From RYN-133 sp963754285 (GTDB lineage Bacteria > Actinomycetota > Actinomycetes > Mycobacteriales > Jatrophihabitantaceae), in assembly GCA_963754285.1 (NCBI GenBank), contig CAVWFN010000007.1, positions 496,001 through 560,000 of the forward strand: a stretch of 64,000 nt of DNA, written 5' to 3'. Shown in pieces: positions 9,086-17,862 of the stretch. The notes under the pieces are model-generated. The model saw nothing but the letters and a program-made list of their open reading frames with translations. It searched no databases and was not told the origin of the DNA. The translations under genes were made by a program, and so were the position numbers. Every line of letters begins with the position of its first letter. Positions within the stretch are counted from its first letter, which is position 1.

Positions 9086-11665
9086 ATGACAGGTTTCGAC
9101 CCCACCATTCGGCAGCCATGGACGGCACCGCCGCCCCCGCCACCGCGGCCCGCGCAGCAGATCCAGCACCCCGGTGCGCATCCCGGCAGGCACGAACGCC
9201 ACGATCCGGATGCCCCTGAGCACGAGGTACACAGCCTGCGGCAGCTGTTCCGCGAACGCCGCATCTCCGTGCGCACGATGGACGGACGCCTGCGGCTCGC
9301 GGTCGGCGCCGCGGCCGCGAGCCTGCTCGGCACCGTGTTGCTCATCGCGTTGCGCGACGCCTCGGCACCCGACGTCGCACTCGGCCGCAACGGCGACGTC
9401 GTCACCGCCGTGTCGACGCCGCTGTTCATCGCCACTCTCGTGCTACTGGCGCTGGGGCTCGCCTACGTGCTCACCGGCGCCGTGCTCGCAAGCCCACCGA
9501 TCGCGATCCTCGCGCTCGTCGTGATCATGGGCGAGATCGCTCTGCACACCGGCGCGTTCGGCGCATTGCTGTTCGGCGTCGATCTCTTCAAGATCCTGCC
9601 GACCTGGTCGGCATGGTCAGCCCGGATCGATCTCGTCGTGATCACGCTGCTGGCAGTGGGCATCGTCCTCTACGACCGCCGGCGTGACGCACCACCGACG
9701 CGGCGGAGCATGCGGCTGACCATCCTTGCCGCGTTCGCTGCGCTGTTCGGCGCGTTCTTCCTGATCGTCAAGATCGGGTCGCCCGACATCGGCAACCTTG
9801 ACCTGTTCCCCGAGTCGATCAGCAACTTCATGCTCGACATCGCTGATCTGGTCACACCGCTGCTCTTCATCGCAGCGGTCGACTTCGGCGAGTGGGGCGG
9901 TCTGCTCGGCGAACGCGTCGCAGCAGCGGTCAAGGTCAATCGCGACAAGCTGCTCGCTCCGATCGCCGGCGCTCTGGCGCTCGCGCTGATGATCTACGGC
10001 TACGCACGCCTCGACAGCAAGCAGTGGTTCGCCGGCATGCGCGTGTGGACGGGCGTCCGGACGACGTTGATCCTCGCCGGCACGTTGCTCGTCATGATCG
10101 TCGTCGGCCGCGCCCTCGGGCTGCACAAGAGACGGTGGCCGGCGACGCTGAGCGTGGCGGGAATGTTCGCCGCGGTCGCGCTGGTGCTGTACATCATGGC
10201 TCCGCTGGCCGGCGTGATCGCCGGAAAGTTCCATGGCATCTCGACGCCCACCGAGCAGGTGACGCCGGACGGTCGCTACACGTCAGCCGCCGACATCACC
10301 GTCGAGCGGGGCGGCGCGGGCAACCTCGCCTATTCGGCGCTCGTCCCGCGGGGTTGGATTCGCGAGGACCAGAAGGGCGGGACGGTCATCTGGCTCGAGG
10401 CCGCGTTGCCAGGCGCCAAGCCGGGCCAGTTCGTCAAGGGTCTCGAGCGGATGATCGTCTTCCCGCTCACGGCCGACCCGACTCCCGAACAGCTCGCCGG
10501 CGGCCTGAAGGCCCCGATCATCGGCAGCGTCGAGCACGAGGGCGAGTTCCAGGTGTTCGACACCAAGTTGTCGACCGGCCAGGTGCAACTGTGGCTTCGT
10601 TCCAACGGCAAGGGCGGCTCGTGGGTCGTCGAGTTCAACGTGAGCGGTGTTCCGCAGGACCGGGTCGAGCCCACCTGGAAAGCGATCATGGAGACCTTCC
10701 GTCCGGGCAGTGAGAAGCCCGCAACGCTCGAAGAGGAACCAGCGCCGCCGGAGTCGCAGCAGCAAAAGGCCAGCGACCACTTCCAGGCGGCGACGTTCTA
10801 CCTGCTCGCACCTGCCGCGTTGCTGTTCCTGCTGTTGATCGGATTCCTCGGCAGGCGATGGGCGCCGAGGTTGGTCGGCGCGATGCTGCTGTTCGTCATG
10901 TTCGTCCTGGCGGCGATTCTGTATTTCGCCGATGAGTACGCCCGCGGAGTGTTCGGGCCGAACGTGCACGTCCCCTACGTCGGGCAGTACGGGTTGTACT
11001 TCTCGGTGGGGCTGCTCGGCTTCCTCGCCGTGTTCATACCGTTGCGCGACCCGGCGCGCCGACGAACACTGCGCGTCGGCCTGATCGGCCTGCTCGCCAC
11101 GGTCTGGACGCTGGTCGGCATGGCGGCCTTGTACGACCACGCACTTGCCGCGAGCCGTATCGCGATCTGGGCAGCGATCATCGTGCTCGTCGCCATCGCG
11201 TGGGACGTCGTCATGTCGGGCGAGTCGATGACCAACGAGGGCACTCGGCGTATCCCGCGCGCGACGCGGGTACTCGCGTTCCTCGGCTACGTCATCCTCG
11301 TCGCGGCGACGGTGTTGTTCTACAGCGGTCAGCAGGTCGTCGGCACCGGCCAGGCGGCCGAGCCGCTGTTCGAACCCGAGGCGATCACACGCAACGGCTT
11401 GTTCCGGCTGGCTTTCCCGCTGGCAGTGCTGATGTTTCTGTTGCGGTTCGGCCGCGAACAGGCGTCGGCACCGCGCTCAGGAGGACCCGTGCCCGCTCTC
11501 GGCGAGGGGCTGGGCGAGCAACCACAGGGACAGCGCGGTGTAGGCGACCATGGCCACGATCCACGGGTACTCGGCTCGCCGGGCGGTGCGTTCGGTGACG
11601 GACACCCGGGCCAGACTCCGATGCGCCAGGACGACCGCCACGATGTGCACCGCGACGATCGCTAA
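9086..11665 (+). CDS. Large polytopic membrane protein of unknown function
   Basis: About 859 residues. The ATG at 9086 was preferred over an earlier ATG at 9062 because GGAGGGAG lies 8 bases upstream of it. Order of parts: a Pro/Gln-rich cytoplasmic tail (1-65), about nine hydrophobic helices (65-375), one soluble region of ~190 residues (ITVERGGAGNLAYSALVPRGW... through VEPTWKAIMETFRPG, a single beta-rich domain resembling lipoprotein-type domains), then a second membrane block. The family is not recognised. The last ~65 residues are hydrophilic, low complexity, and lie antisense to the C-terminus of the 11477 gene, so the ancestral stop was probably near 11470 and has been lost. Confidence 0.65.
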   Translation: MTGFDPTIRQPWTAPPPPPPRPAQQIQHPGAHPGRHERHDPDAPEHEVHSLRQLFRERRISVRTMDGRLRLAVGAAAASLLGTVLLIALRDASAPDVALGRNGDVVTAVSTPLFIATLVLLALGLAYVLTGAVLASPPIAILALVVIMGEIALHTGAFGALLFGVDLFKILPTWSAWSARIDLVVITLLAVGIVLYDRRRDAPPTRRSMRLTILAAFAALFGAFFLIVKIGSPDIGNLDLFPESISNFMLDIADLVTPLLFIAAVDFGEWGGLLGERVAAAVKVNRDKLLAPIAGALALALMIYGYARLDSKQWFAGMRVWTGVRTTLILAGTLLVMIVVGRALGLHKRRWPATLSVAGMFAAVALVLYIMAPLAGVIAGKFHGISTPTEQVTPDGRYTSAADITVERGGAGNLAYSALVPRGWIREDQKGGTVIWLEAALPGAKPGQFVKGLERMIVFPLTADPTPEQLAGGLKAPIIGSVEHEGEFQVFDTKLSTGQVQLWLRSNGKGGSWVVEFNVSGVPQDRVEPTWKAIMETFRPGSEKPATLEEEPAPPESQQQKASDHFQAATFYLLAPAALLFLLLIGFLGRRWAPRLVGAMLLFVMFVLAAILYFADEYARGVFGPNVHVPYVGQYGLYFSVGLLGFLAVFIPLRDPARRRTLRVGLIGLLATVWTLVGMAALYDHALAASRIAIWAAIIVLVAIAWDVVMSGESMTNEGTRRIPRATRVLAFLGYVILVAATVLFYSGQQVVGTGQAAEPLFEPEAITRNGLFRLAFPLAVLMFLLRFGREQASAPRSGGPVPALGEGLGEQPQGQRGVGDHGHDPRVLGSPGGAFGDGHPGQTPMRQDDRHDVHRDDR

Positions 11666-12817
11666 CACGTCGAAATACCAATAGAAGCTGTTCGGCAGGA
11701 AGGTCGTGAACTCCTCGTAGCTGTCGTTGAACGGGTACGGCAGGTGCAGGTTCGTTCCCGCACCCCCGGGCGCGCCGAGCAGCGGCAGGATCAGCTGGCC
11801 GTTGATCAGCACGTACTGCAGGTAGTGCGCGAACAGGTAGCCGAATGCGATCGGTACCAACGACGGGAGCAGGTGCGCGAAGGTGTCGCGCACGTTGCGC
11901 TGCACGCCGCCGGCGCGGCTGACTGCGAACGAGAACATCAAGAACACGCCGTAGATCAGCAACGTCAGCACCAGGAACGCGACGGTGCTGAAGACCTCTT
12001 GTGCGTGCAGATCGTTGAACGCGACATGCGCGTTCTCGAAGTTCGACCACTGCGGCGTGGCAAGCAGGCCGTCGAAAGAGATCGACACCAACAGCATCAA
12101 GACGAACAGAGTGCGGCTGAAGCTGCGCTCGAACGGCGCCTCGAGACCACCCGCGAATCCGCGGCGTCCTGGCGCTCCGAACCGGAAGTACCCGAACCGT
12201 CCCCAGGTCGAGAACAGCACCGTGAACAGCTCGCCGTGCTCGCGGAATTCTTTCGCGCCGAAGATCGCGCCCATCACCAGGCAGTAGGCCGCGTAGCCGA
12301 CCAGCATCCACGCGAGCACGAACGGCAGGGTCGTCGACTTGTTGAACACGAGTTCGGCGAGCGTGGTCAGCGCCAGAAGAACGACCGCCGGCCACCAGCC
12401 GAGTTGCTGTGGCCAGGCACGTTTCCGCGGCGTCATCCGGTCGCCGAGCTGGGCGAGGTAACCATAGGGGTTCACACCCGACGAGAAGTCGCCGATGAGT
12501 CCGCTCAGCAGCGGGACCACGACCCACACGTACACCCAGAACACCGTCGGCAGGATGTTCTCGGGAATGTCCTGTTCGCCCGCGAAGCCGGCCCAGCACA
12601 GACCGGCGAGCAGCACGAGCCCGACGATGCCGGCGAGCGTCGACACCCGGCGTACGGCAGCGGTGTCCGGGGCTTCCTTCTCGAGCGCCTTGACGCCTGT
12701 CGGCAGCACCACGGCGAACGACACCGCGACCACGGCGGCTCCGCCCAGGACGAAGGCGAGCACCGGGATCGGCAGCTCGACCCGCGTGCCGAACGCGTGC
12801 GCGAGGGGCATGTTCAT
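11477..12817 (-). CDS. FedA-like ('fenitrothion hydrolase' family) membrane protein
   Basis: 446 residues with about ten hydrophobic helices. The N-terminus (AHAFGTRVELPIPVLAFVLGGAAVVAVSFAV) and segments such as LIGDFSSGVNPYGYLAQ resemble the polytopic family databases often label fenitrothion hydrolase. That label comes from one pesticide-degrading homologue; nothing here shows hydrolase activity, so the name should not be taken as a function. The ATG overlaps the stop of the upstream gene by four bases (ATGA), making a three-gene unit with the genes at 12814 and 13548. Its 3' end overlaps the convergent gene at 9086-11665 by 189 bases. Confidence 0.7.
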   Translation of the reverse strand: MNMPLAHAFGTRVELPIPVLAFVLGGAAVVAVSFAVVLPTGVKALEKEAPDTAAVRRVSTLAGIVGLVLLAGLCWAGFAGEQDIPENILPTVFWVYVWVVVPLLSGLIGDFSSGVNPYGYLAQLGDRMTPRKRAWPQQLGWWPAVVLLALTTLAELVFNKSTTLPFVLAWMLVGYAAYCLVMGAIFGAKEFREHGELFTVLFSTWGRFGYFRFGAPGRRGFAGGLEAPFERSFSRTLFVLMLLVSISFDGLLATPQWSNFENAHVAFNDLHAQEVFSTVAFLVLTLLIYGVFLMFSFAVSRAGGVQRNVRDTFAHLLPSLVPIAFGYLFAHYLQYVLINGQLILPLLGAPGGAGTNLHLPYPFNDSYEEFTTFLPNSFYWYFDVLAIVAVHIVAVVLAHRSLARVSVTERTARRAEYPWIVAMVAYTALSLWLLAQPLAESGHGSS

Positions 12818-13560
12818 TCCGACTCCTCCGAGGTGCGTTGCCGACGGCGAACGACGCCGACAATGACCAAGACGATCACAACAAGGATGGCACCGACCAA
12901 GACGATCACTCCGGTGGCCGAGGTCTTTCCACTGCTCGCCTGCGTGCCGACGACGAGCGGCTTGCTGCCGATGACTGCGTAGTCACCCAGCGCGGGCAGG
13001 CTCGCCTGGTAGATGTCGCGGCCGACAGCAATGGTGGTGACGGGCGTCCAGGTTCCGTGCGCGTAATGCTCGATCTTCGGATCGGGCCGCTGTGCGCTGG
13101 CAGCGCGCAGGGTGATCGTCGCGGGCGGGTTACCGTCCTTCATCGTCACGGTCGCGTCGGTTGCGCCGACTGTGTAGACGTTGCTCCACAGGTACGAGCC
13201 GGTGGGCGCCGTGATCGGCTTGACCGGCGCAAGCTGCATCGTGAACTGCTTCGTGCCGGACGGAGGCTGAAGACGCCCCGTCGGGATCAGGATCGCGATC
13301 TGCGGGGCCTGCTCCGCGGTCGCCAGGCTCGCGGCGCCGGCCGTCCCCTTCGTCACGGGGATGACGCCCGTCGCGGTTGTCGGTGCCTTCGTCGTCTGGG
13401 CGTCGCTCGGGCGCACGACGAACCGGTACGGCTCGTCGGGGAAACCGAGGCCGTCGTAGACCGGCGGCGCCCAGTGCGGCGCGATGAGCCAGCCGAGGGT
13501 CAGCGCGAGCAGTCCGGCCAGCACTGCGCGTGCGCTGCGCGACAACGTCAACGCAGCCAC
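12814..13560 (-). CDS. Bitopic membrane protein of unknown function
   Basis: 248 residues from a GTG at 13560, chosen because it puts a hydrophobic signal-anchor (RAVLAGLLALTLGWLIA) right at the N-terminus; the open frame to 13641 is antisense-like Arg-rich sequence inside the protease gene. An exported region follows, opening WAPPVYDGLGFPDEPYRFVV, with several Thr/Ala-rich strands, and a second helix near the C-terminus (ATGVIVLVGAILVVIVLVIVGVV) ends in a basic tail. The N-terminal motif recurs in actinobacterial hypothetical proteins. Start and stop overlap the neighbours by 13 and 4 bases, so the three genes are translationally coupled. No function can be assigned. Confidence 0.7.
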   Translation of the reverse strand: MAALTLSRSARAVLAGLLALTLGWLIAPHWAPPVYDGLGFPDEPYRFVVRPSDAQTTKAPTTATGVIPVTKGTAGAASLATAEQAPQIAILIPTGRLQPPSGTKQFTMQLAPVKPITAPTGSYLWSNVYTVGATDATVTMKDGNPPATITLRAASAQRPDPKIEHYAHGTWTPVTTIAVGRDIYQASLPALGDYAVIGSKPLVVGTQASSGKTSATGVIVLVGAILVVIVLVIVGVVRRRQRTSEESE

Positions 13561-14141
13561 CAGCCGGCGAGGTCGGCCAGCGAGTGCGCGATGGCGGGTG
13601 CCAGCACGGAGCCGGACACGACGCGCAGCACGCCGAGCCACACGCCGACAGCGAGATCGAGGGGAACTACGGCCCAGCCGTAGAGCGGCACATGCAGCGC
13701 CGCGAACACCACACTGGTCGCGGCGACCGCGGCGACCGCACCGGCGCGCTGCTCGATCGCGCGAAACAGGCTGCCGCGCAGCAACGCTTCCTCCGCCGAG
13801 GCGACGGCTACAACGACGACGGCCCAGGGCAGATAGCCGTGCGTCGTCGCGAGCACGCCGGGGTCGCTGACGTGCCGGATCGCCGCGGGTACGCAGAGCA
13901 CGAGCGCACCCACGACCCCGCCGACCACACTTCTGGGGTCAAGGGACCAGGGACGAGTCGGTGAGCGGGTGACGTAGGCGAGGGCCGCGACGATCAGCGC
14001 GAACACGATGCCCGCGGGGATCGACGGCGCACCCGTCGTCCCGGCAACCTCGGCACGTACGGCGACCGCGAGGGCGAGGCCGACGAGGGCCGCGGCGATC
14101 CGCGGGTCGGCACGACGCAGCGCCGCGACGGTCAAAGCCAC
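13548..14141 (-). CDS. CPBP-family intramembrane metalloprotease
   Basis: 197 residues, GTG start, mostly hydrophobic. It carries the three signatures of the CPBP (Abi/CaaX-protease-like) family: SAEEALLRGSLF (EExxxR, around residue 117), VFAALHVPLYG (FxxxH, around residue 146) and AIAHSLADLAGWW (H with following N/D position) near the C-terminus. These supply the metal-binding and catalytic residues for cleavage inside the membrane. The substrate is unknown. It is first in an overlapping unit with the 12814 and 11477 genes and is divergent from the gene at 14198. Confidence 0.85.
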   Translation of the reverse strand: MALTVAALRRADPRIAAALVGLALAVAVRAEVAGTTGAPSIPAGIVFALIVAALAYVTRSPTRPWSLDPRSVVGGVVGALVLCVPAAIRHVSDPGVLATTHGYLPWAVVVVAVASAEEALLRGSLFRAIEQRAGAVAAVAATSVVFAALHVPLYGWAVVPLDLAVGVWLGVLRVVSGSVLAPAIAHSLADLAGWWLR

Positions 14142-14197
14142 ACCCGAAGTCTTACCTCAGCGGCCTGTGTAGACGGGCAGGGCGGTAGTTTCGCGGT
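14142..14197. promoter_or_regulatory. Divergent promoter region
   Basis: 56 bases separate the outward-facing starts at 14141 (minus) and 14198 (plus). No operator-like repeat stands out. Confidence 0.35.
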
Positions 14198-15238
14198 ATG
14201 ACGACCAGCCTCACCGACGCCGCGATCGTCCCGATCACCCTCACCGTCAACGGCCGCATCGGGTTGACCCTCTATGCGCCGCCATGGGAGGACGAGGACG
14301 GCGAGGAGTGGCAAGGCTTCCTCGGCGACGGCGCGAAGATCCTGCTCTACCCGGGGGCGCGTGAGCTGGCCGACTTCATCGCGTCCGGCGAAGAGAACGA
14401 CCTGTCCGACCACCCCGCGTGGGGTTACGTCCAGAAGCTGACGCCGGACGAGCTGCGACCCGGCGGTGAAGACGCCTACGACCTCGACGCGGTGTACGAA
14501 TGGGCCTCGGGCGAGCCCGATCCGGTTCACGTGTCGGCGCTGGCGAACGTCGTCGACATGGTCGGCCGTATCGCCGACTGCTGCGACGACGGTGCACTGC
14601 GCCGCCTCGTCGAGGGCACCCCGTCCTACGCCGAACTGGTCGACGACGACGTCAGCTACCACGGCAAGGACGGCCGCCGCTCGTGGAACGAACTCGGCGA
14701 CACCATCGCCGAATCGTGGGAGCGTGCGCTCGGCTATGTCGATCGCTGGCTGTCGTGGCAGGGCGACTTCTCAGTGAGCGATCTCGAGAGCGAGACCGTC
14801 TGGGACCGCGTCGACGCGGAGCCGATCGCGATCCGGCTCGCCGACGTCACCTACTTCACGGTGCGCGGCTTCGTCCCCGAAGACACCGAGGAAGAAGCGA
14901 CCGCGGCCTTCATCGGCGGCGAGGACACCGTGGCTGTGTTCACCGAGGTCGCCGACCTCGCGCACTACTGCCGCACGGCCAAGGACCACCGGCTCGTGAA
15001 GCTCGAGTGGTGGTCGGAACTCGCCGAGGTCGAGGACGACGCGGTGTTCACCCCCGGCCTCGACGCCGACTACGACCTGCGCAAACCGTCCGGACGGGGC
15101 GCCGAACTGCTGCGCGAACTGATCGCGTTCTGCAATCTCGATGTCGACGCCTCGGTGCTGGACGGGCCGAGCATCGATCGCGACGACTGGCGCGACGTTC
15201 TCGACGAGGTCGTCACGAGTTTCGACCACGACGACTGA
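14198..15238 (+). CDS. Conserved actinobacterial protein (database name 'primosomal protein')
   Basis: 346 residues, soluble, very acidic. Characteristic segments are IVPITLTVNGRIGLTLYAPPWEDEDGEEW near the start, ELADFIASGEENDLSDHPAW around residue 60, and a second repeat-like module (VTYFTVRGFV... EDTVAVFTEVADLAHYCRTAKDHRL) near residue 215. Both modules end in a short [D/E]HxL-type element, suggesting an internal duplication. Homologues in mycobacteria and relatives are named primosomal protein, but there is no helicase, zinc or DNA-binding motif here to justify it. I regard the function as unknown. Confidence 0.75.
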   Translation: MTTSLTDAAIVPITLTVNGRIGLTLYAPPWEDEDGEEWQGFLGDGAKILLYPGARELADFIASGEENDLSDHPAWGYVQKLTPDELRPGGEDAYDLDAVYEWASGEPDPVHVSALANVVDMVGRIADCCDDGALRRLVEGTPSYAELVDDDVSYHGKDGRRSWNELGDTIAESWERALGYVDRWLSWQGDFSVSDLESETVWDRVDAEPIAIRLADVTYFTVRGFVPEDTEEEATAAFIGGEDTVAVFTEVADLAHYCRTAKDHRLVKLEWWSELAEVEDDAVFTPGLDADYDLRKPSGRGAELLRELIAFCNLDVDASVLDGPSIDRDDWRDVLDEVVTSFDHDD

Positions 15239-15341
15239 TCACCATAGAGCCGGCTTAGAGCCGGTATCACGCTCTCGGGAGGCTGCTCCTCCCCTTCGAT
15301 CCGATCGAAGCCAGTCGATCGAAGCCACTAGGGAGCAACCG
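15239..15341 (+). promoter_or_regulatory. Structured leader before the DUF4232 gene
   Basis: Contains two tandem 11-base copies of TAGAGCCGG(C/T)(T/A) at 15245-15266, a small hairpin GGGAGG-CTGCT-CCTCCC, a second hairpin CTTCGAT-CCG-ATCGAAG, and a tandem CGATCGAAGCCA(G/C) pair around 15304-15330. A promoter or operator for the exported DUF4232 protein is likely; no known regulator site was matched. Confidence 0.4.
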
Positions 15342-16109
15342 ATGTCCAACCTGTTCGTCCGCGCAGGTGTCGCCGCCCTCGGCGCCGCTGCCGCACTCGC
15401 CGTCGCCGGTCCGGCCGCAGCCCACGCCAGCGGTTACAGCGCGCCGGCCTGCGGAAACAACTCGCTTGCCGTCACCAACACTCCGAGCGACGGGGCGATG
15501 GGCCACAGCCGCCTCGTCCTGCTGTTCCGCAACAAGACCCACCAGGCCTGCACGCTCTACGGCTACCCGGGCCTCGATGCGCTCGGTAGCTACGGCAGCA
15601 CGCTTGCCCACGCGAAGCGCACGCTGGGCGGTTTCGGCGGCGCAACGCATCTGCGCACCATCACCGTCGCGCCCGGGCACTACGCGTCAGCCGTCGTCGA
15701 CTGGGCGAACTTCAACACGCACACGAACGGCGCGTGCAGGTACTCGTCCGCGATCGCCGTGACCCCGGCGAACACCTCGCACACCACCGACCTGCAGCAG
15801 TCGGTCAGCATCTGCAGCCTGCAAGTTGACCCGACGGGCGCCGGCACGACCGGTTACGGCGCATTCGCGCAAGCACAGCAGCAGTGGATCCGTGGATCGT
15901 CCGCCGACTCGGCGAACGAGGGCCTGTTCTGGCACCGCGCGAAGGTCGACCTGGCGGCTGAGGGCAGCGAGTACTCGTACTACACGCACCAGCTGCAGCA
16001 GCTGATCGCGCTGCCGGACGCCAACCAGACGCCGGCGCAGAACCACCAGTACCACCACTTGCTCAACAGCCTGAACAGCTTCTTCGCGACGCCGGGTCTG
16101 TACAGCTGA
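15342..16109 (+). CDS. Secreted DUF4232-type protein
   Basis: 255 residues from the ATG at 15342 (GGGAG ribosome site 9 bases upstream). A signal peptide (FVRAGVAALGAAAALAVAGPAAAHA) precedes the DUF4232 region: SLAVTNTPSDGAMGHSRLVLLFRNKTHQACTLYGYPGLDAL, with a conserved cysteine pair expected to form a disulfide, and the typical VAPGHYASAVVDW strand. The last ~70 residues (WIRGSSADSANEGLFWHRAKVDLAAEGSEYSYYTHQL) are helical and outside the usual domain. DUF4232 proteins are exported proteins and lipoproteins of unknown role in actinobacteria. Confidence 0.8.
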   Translation: MSNLFVRAGVAALGAAAALAVAGPAAAHASGYSAPACGNNSLAVTNTPSDGAMGHSRLVLLFRNKTHQACTLYGYPGLDALGSYGSTLAHAKRTLGGFGGATHLRTITVAPGHYASAVVDWANFNTHTNGACRYSSAIAVTPANTSHTTDLQQSVSICSLQVDPTGAGTTGYGAFAQAQQQWIRGSSADSANEGLFWHRAKVDLAAEGSEYSYYTHQLQQLIALPDANQTPAQNHQYHHLLNSLNSFFATPGLYS

Positions 16110-16113
16110 CCCG

Positions 16114-17844
16114 TTACGCCGACAGATAGGTGCGCACCTCCGGAGCGGCGGTGCGCACCTTGTCTGCTGCCTCGTCGTCGTAGTGCGACTGCGACTCGCG
16201 TTCAGCCTCGACCCTCGCGACGTAGGAGCCGACCTCGAGCTCCTTGGTCGGTCCGTCCCAGCCGAGGATGTCGCCCATCATGGCCGCGACCACCTCGGCG
16301 CACGCAACACCGCGATGCGGGTACTCGATCGAGATGCGAGTGCGTCGGGTGAGCACGTCCTCGAGATGCAACGCGCCTTCGTGCGTTACGGCATACCGAA
16401 TTTCTGCCATCAGGTAGTCGGGCGCCGACGGAACGGTCTCGAGCAGGGCGGGTTGCGTGAGCCCGGGATCGAGCACATCGCGGATCATCGAGCCGTAGCG
16501 GTCGAGCACGTGGCTGATCCGGTGCGGATGCAGCCCGTACTCGGCGGCGAGCGCCTCGAGCTGGTTGCGCATCGCGTAGTAGCCGTCGCCGCCGAGCAGC
16601 GGAACCTTGTCGGTGCACGACGGCGCGATGCGGCGCGGCAGGTCGTCGATCGCCATGTCGACGGCATCGGCGGCCATCACCCGGTAGGTGGTGTACTTGC
16701 CGCCCGCGATCGAGATGAGACCGGGCACGACTCGCGCGACCGCGTGCTCGCGCGAGAGGGCTGACGTTTCTTCGGATTCGCCTGCCAGCAAAGGACGAAG
16801 TCCGGCGTAGACACCCTCGATGTCGTCATAGGTCAGCGGTGCGACGAGCACCGAGTTGACATGCTTGAGCAGGTACTCGATGTCGTTGCGGGTCGCCGCG
16901 GGATGCGCGAGGTCGAGCTTCCAGTCGGTGTCGGTCGTCCCGATCAGCCAGTGGTTCTTCCAGGGGATGACGAACAGCACCGAGTCGGAGGTGCGCAGGA
17001 TCAGGCCGGCGTCGCCGGTGATGCGGTCGCGTGGGACGACGATGTGCACGCCCTTCGAAGCGCGGACGCGAAACCTGCCGCGCGCGCCCGACAGGGCCTG
17101 CAGTTCGTCCGTCCAGACGCCGGTGCAGTTCAGCACGACCCCGGCAGCGATCGTCTGCGTGCGGCCGTCTTCGGCGTCGCGCACCGTCACGCCGACGACG
17201 CGGTCTGATTCGCGGACGAAGCCGGTCACGCGCGTCGATGCGCGTACGACTGCGCCGTAACGGGCCGCCGTGCGGACGACGGTGAGCGTGTGCCGCGCGT
17301 CGTCGGCCTGCGCGTCGAAGTAGCGCACGGCACCGACGAGCGCGTCGTCGCGCAGGCCGGGGAACACGCGCAGCGCCGCGCGGCGCGACAAGTGCTTCTG
17401 GCCGGGCAGGCTGCTGTGACCGCCCATGGTGTCGTAGAGCGTGAGGCCCGCGGCGACATACGGGCGCTCCCAGACGCGATGGGTGATCGGGTACAGGAAC
17501 GGGACGGGCTTGACCAGGTGTGGAGCCAGCCGCGTCGTCATCAGCTCGCGTTCGCGCAGGGCTTCTCGCACCAAGCCGAATTCGAGTTGTTCGAGATAGC
17601 GCAGCCCACCATGAAAGAGCTTGGACGAGCGGCTCGACGTCCCGGAGGCGAAGTCGCGGGCGTCGACCAGCGCGACCGACAGTCCGCGCGTCGCCGCGTC
17701 GAGGGCGGCACCGGCGCCCGTCACTCCGCCGCCGATGACGACAACGTCGAACTCGTCCTCGCCGAGCCGCGACCAGGCCGCCTCGCGATAGTTCGCGTCC
17801 AAACGGGACGCAGCGCCACCCTTGGGGATGGTGGGGTTGTCCAC
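16114..17844 (-). CDS. glpD: Glycerol-3-phosphate dehydrogenase
   Basis: 576 residues, FAD-dependent oxidation of sn-glycerol-3-phosphate to dihydroxyacetone phosphate at the membrane. Seen: the FAD-binding VVVIGGGVTGAGAALDAATRG near residue 35, the ARDFASGTSSRSSKLFHGGLRYLEQ segment, LIGTTDTDW, and ISIAGGKYTTYRVMA with the C-terminal DAO_C domain. The start is GTG at 17844; a TTG at 17802 giving MDANYREAAW would also fit. It faces away from glpK with only 18 bases between start codons, so the two halves of glycerol use are divergently arranged. Confidence 0.93.
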   Translation of the reverse strand: MDNPTIPKGGAASRLDANYREAAWSRLGEDEFDVVVIGGGVTGAGAALDAATRGLSVALVDARDFASGTSSRSSKLFHGGLRYLEQLEFGLVREALRERELMTTRLAPHLVKPVPFLYPITHRVWERPYVAAGLTLYDTMGGHSSLPGQKHLSRRAALRVFPGLRDDALVGAVRYFDAQADDARHTLTVVRTAARYGAVVRASTRVTGFVRESDRVVGVTVRDAEDGRTQTIAAGVVLNCTGVWTDELQALSGARGRFRVRASKGVHIVVPRDRITGDAGLILRTSDSVLFVIPWKNHWLIGTTDTDWKLDLAHPAATRNDIEYLLKHVNSVLVAPLTYDDIEGVYAGLRPLLAGESEETSALSREHAVARVVPGLISIAGGKYTTYRVMAADAVDMAIDDLPRRIAPSCTDKVPLLGGDGYYAMRNQLEALAAEYGLHPHRISHVLDRYGSMIRDVLDPGLTQPALLETVPSAPDYLMAEIRYAVTHEGALHLEDVLTRRTRISIEYPHRGVACAEVVAAMMGDILGWDGPTKELEVGSYVARVEAERESQSHYDDEAADKVRTAAPEVRTYLSA

Positions 17845-17862
17845 GAATGCGACGCTACTGCA
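17845..17862. promoter_or_regulatory. glpD-glpK: 18-base gap between divergent glpD and glpK starts
   Basis: If both chosen starts are right, there is no room for two promoters and ribosome sites. Either transcripts are leaderless, promoters sit within the partner's 5' coding region, or glpD starts later (TTG at 17802, giving 60 bases). Confidence 0.35.

Noticed and set aside
11744..12982. 412-residue + strand frame opposite the FedA-like gene
   Set aside because: The opposite strand encodes clear membrane helices; this frame is Gln/Arg/Glu-rich antisense sequence.
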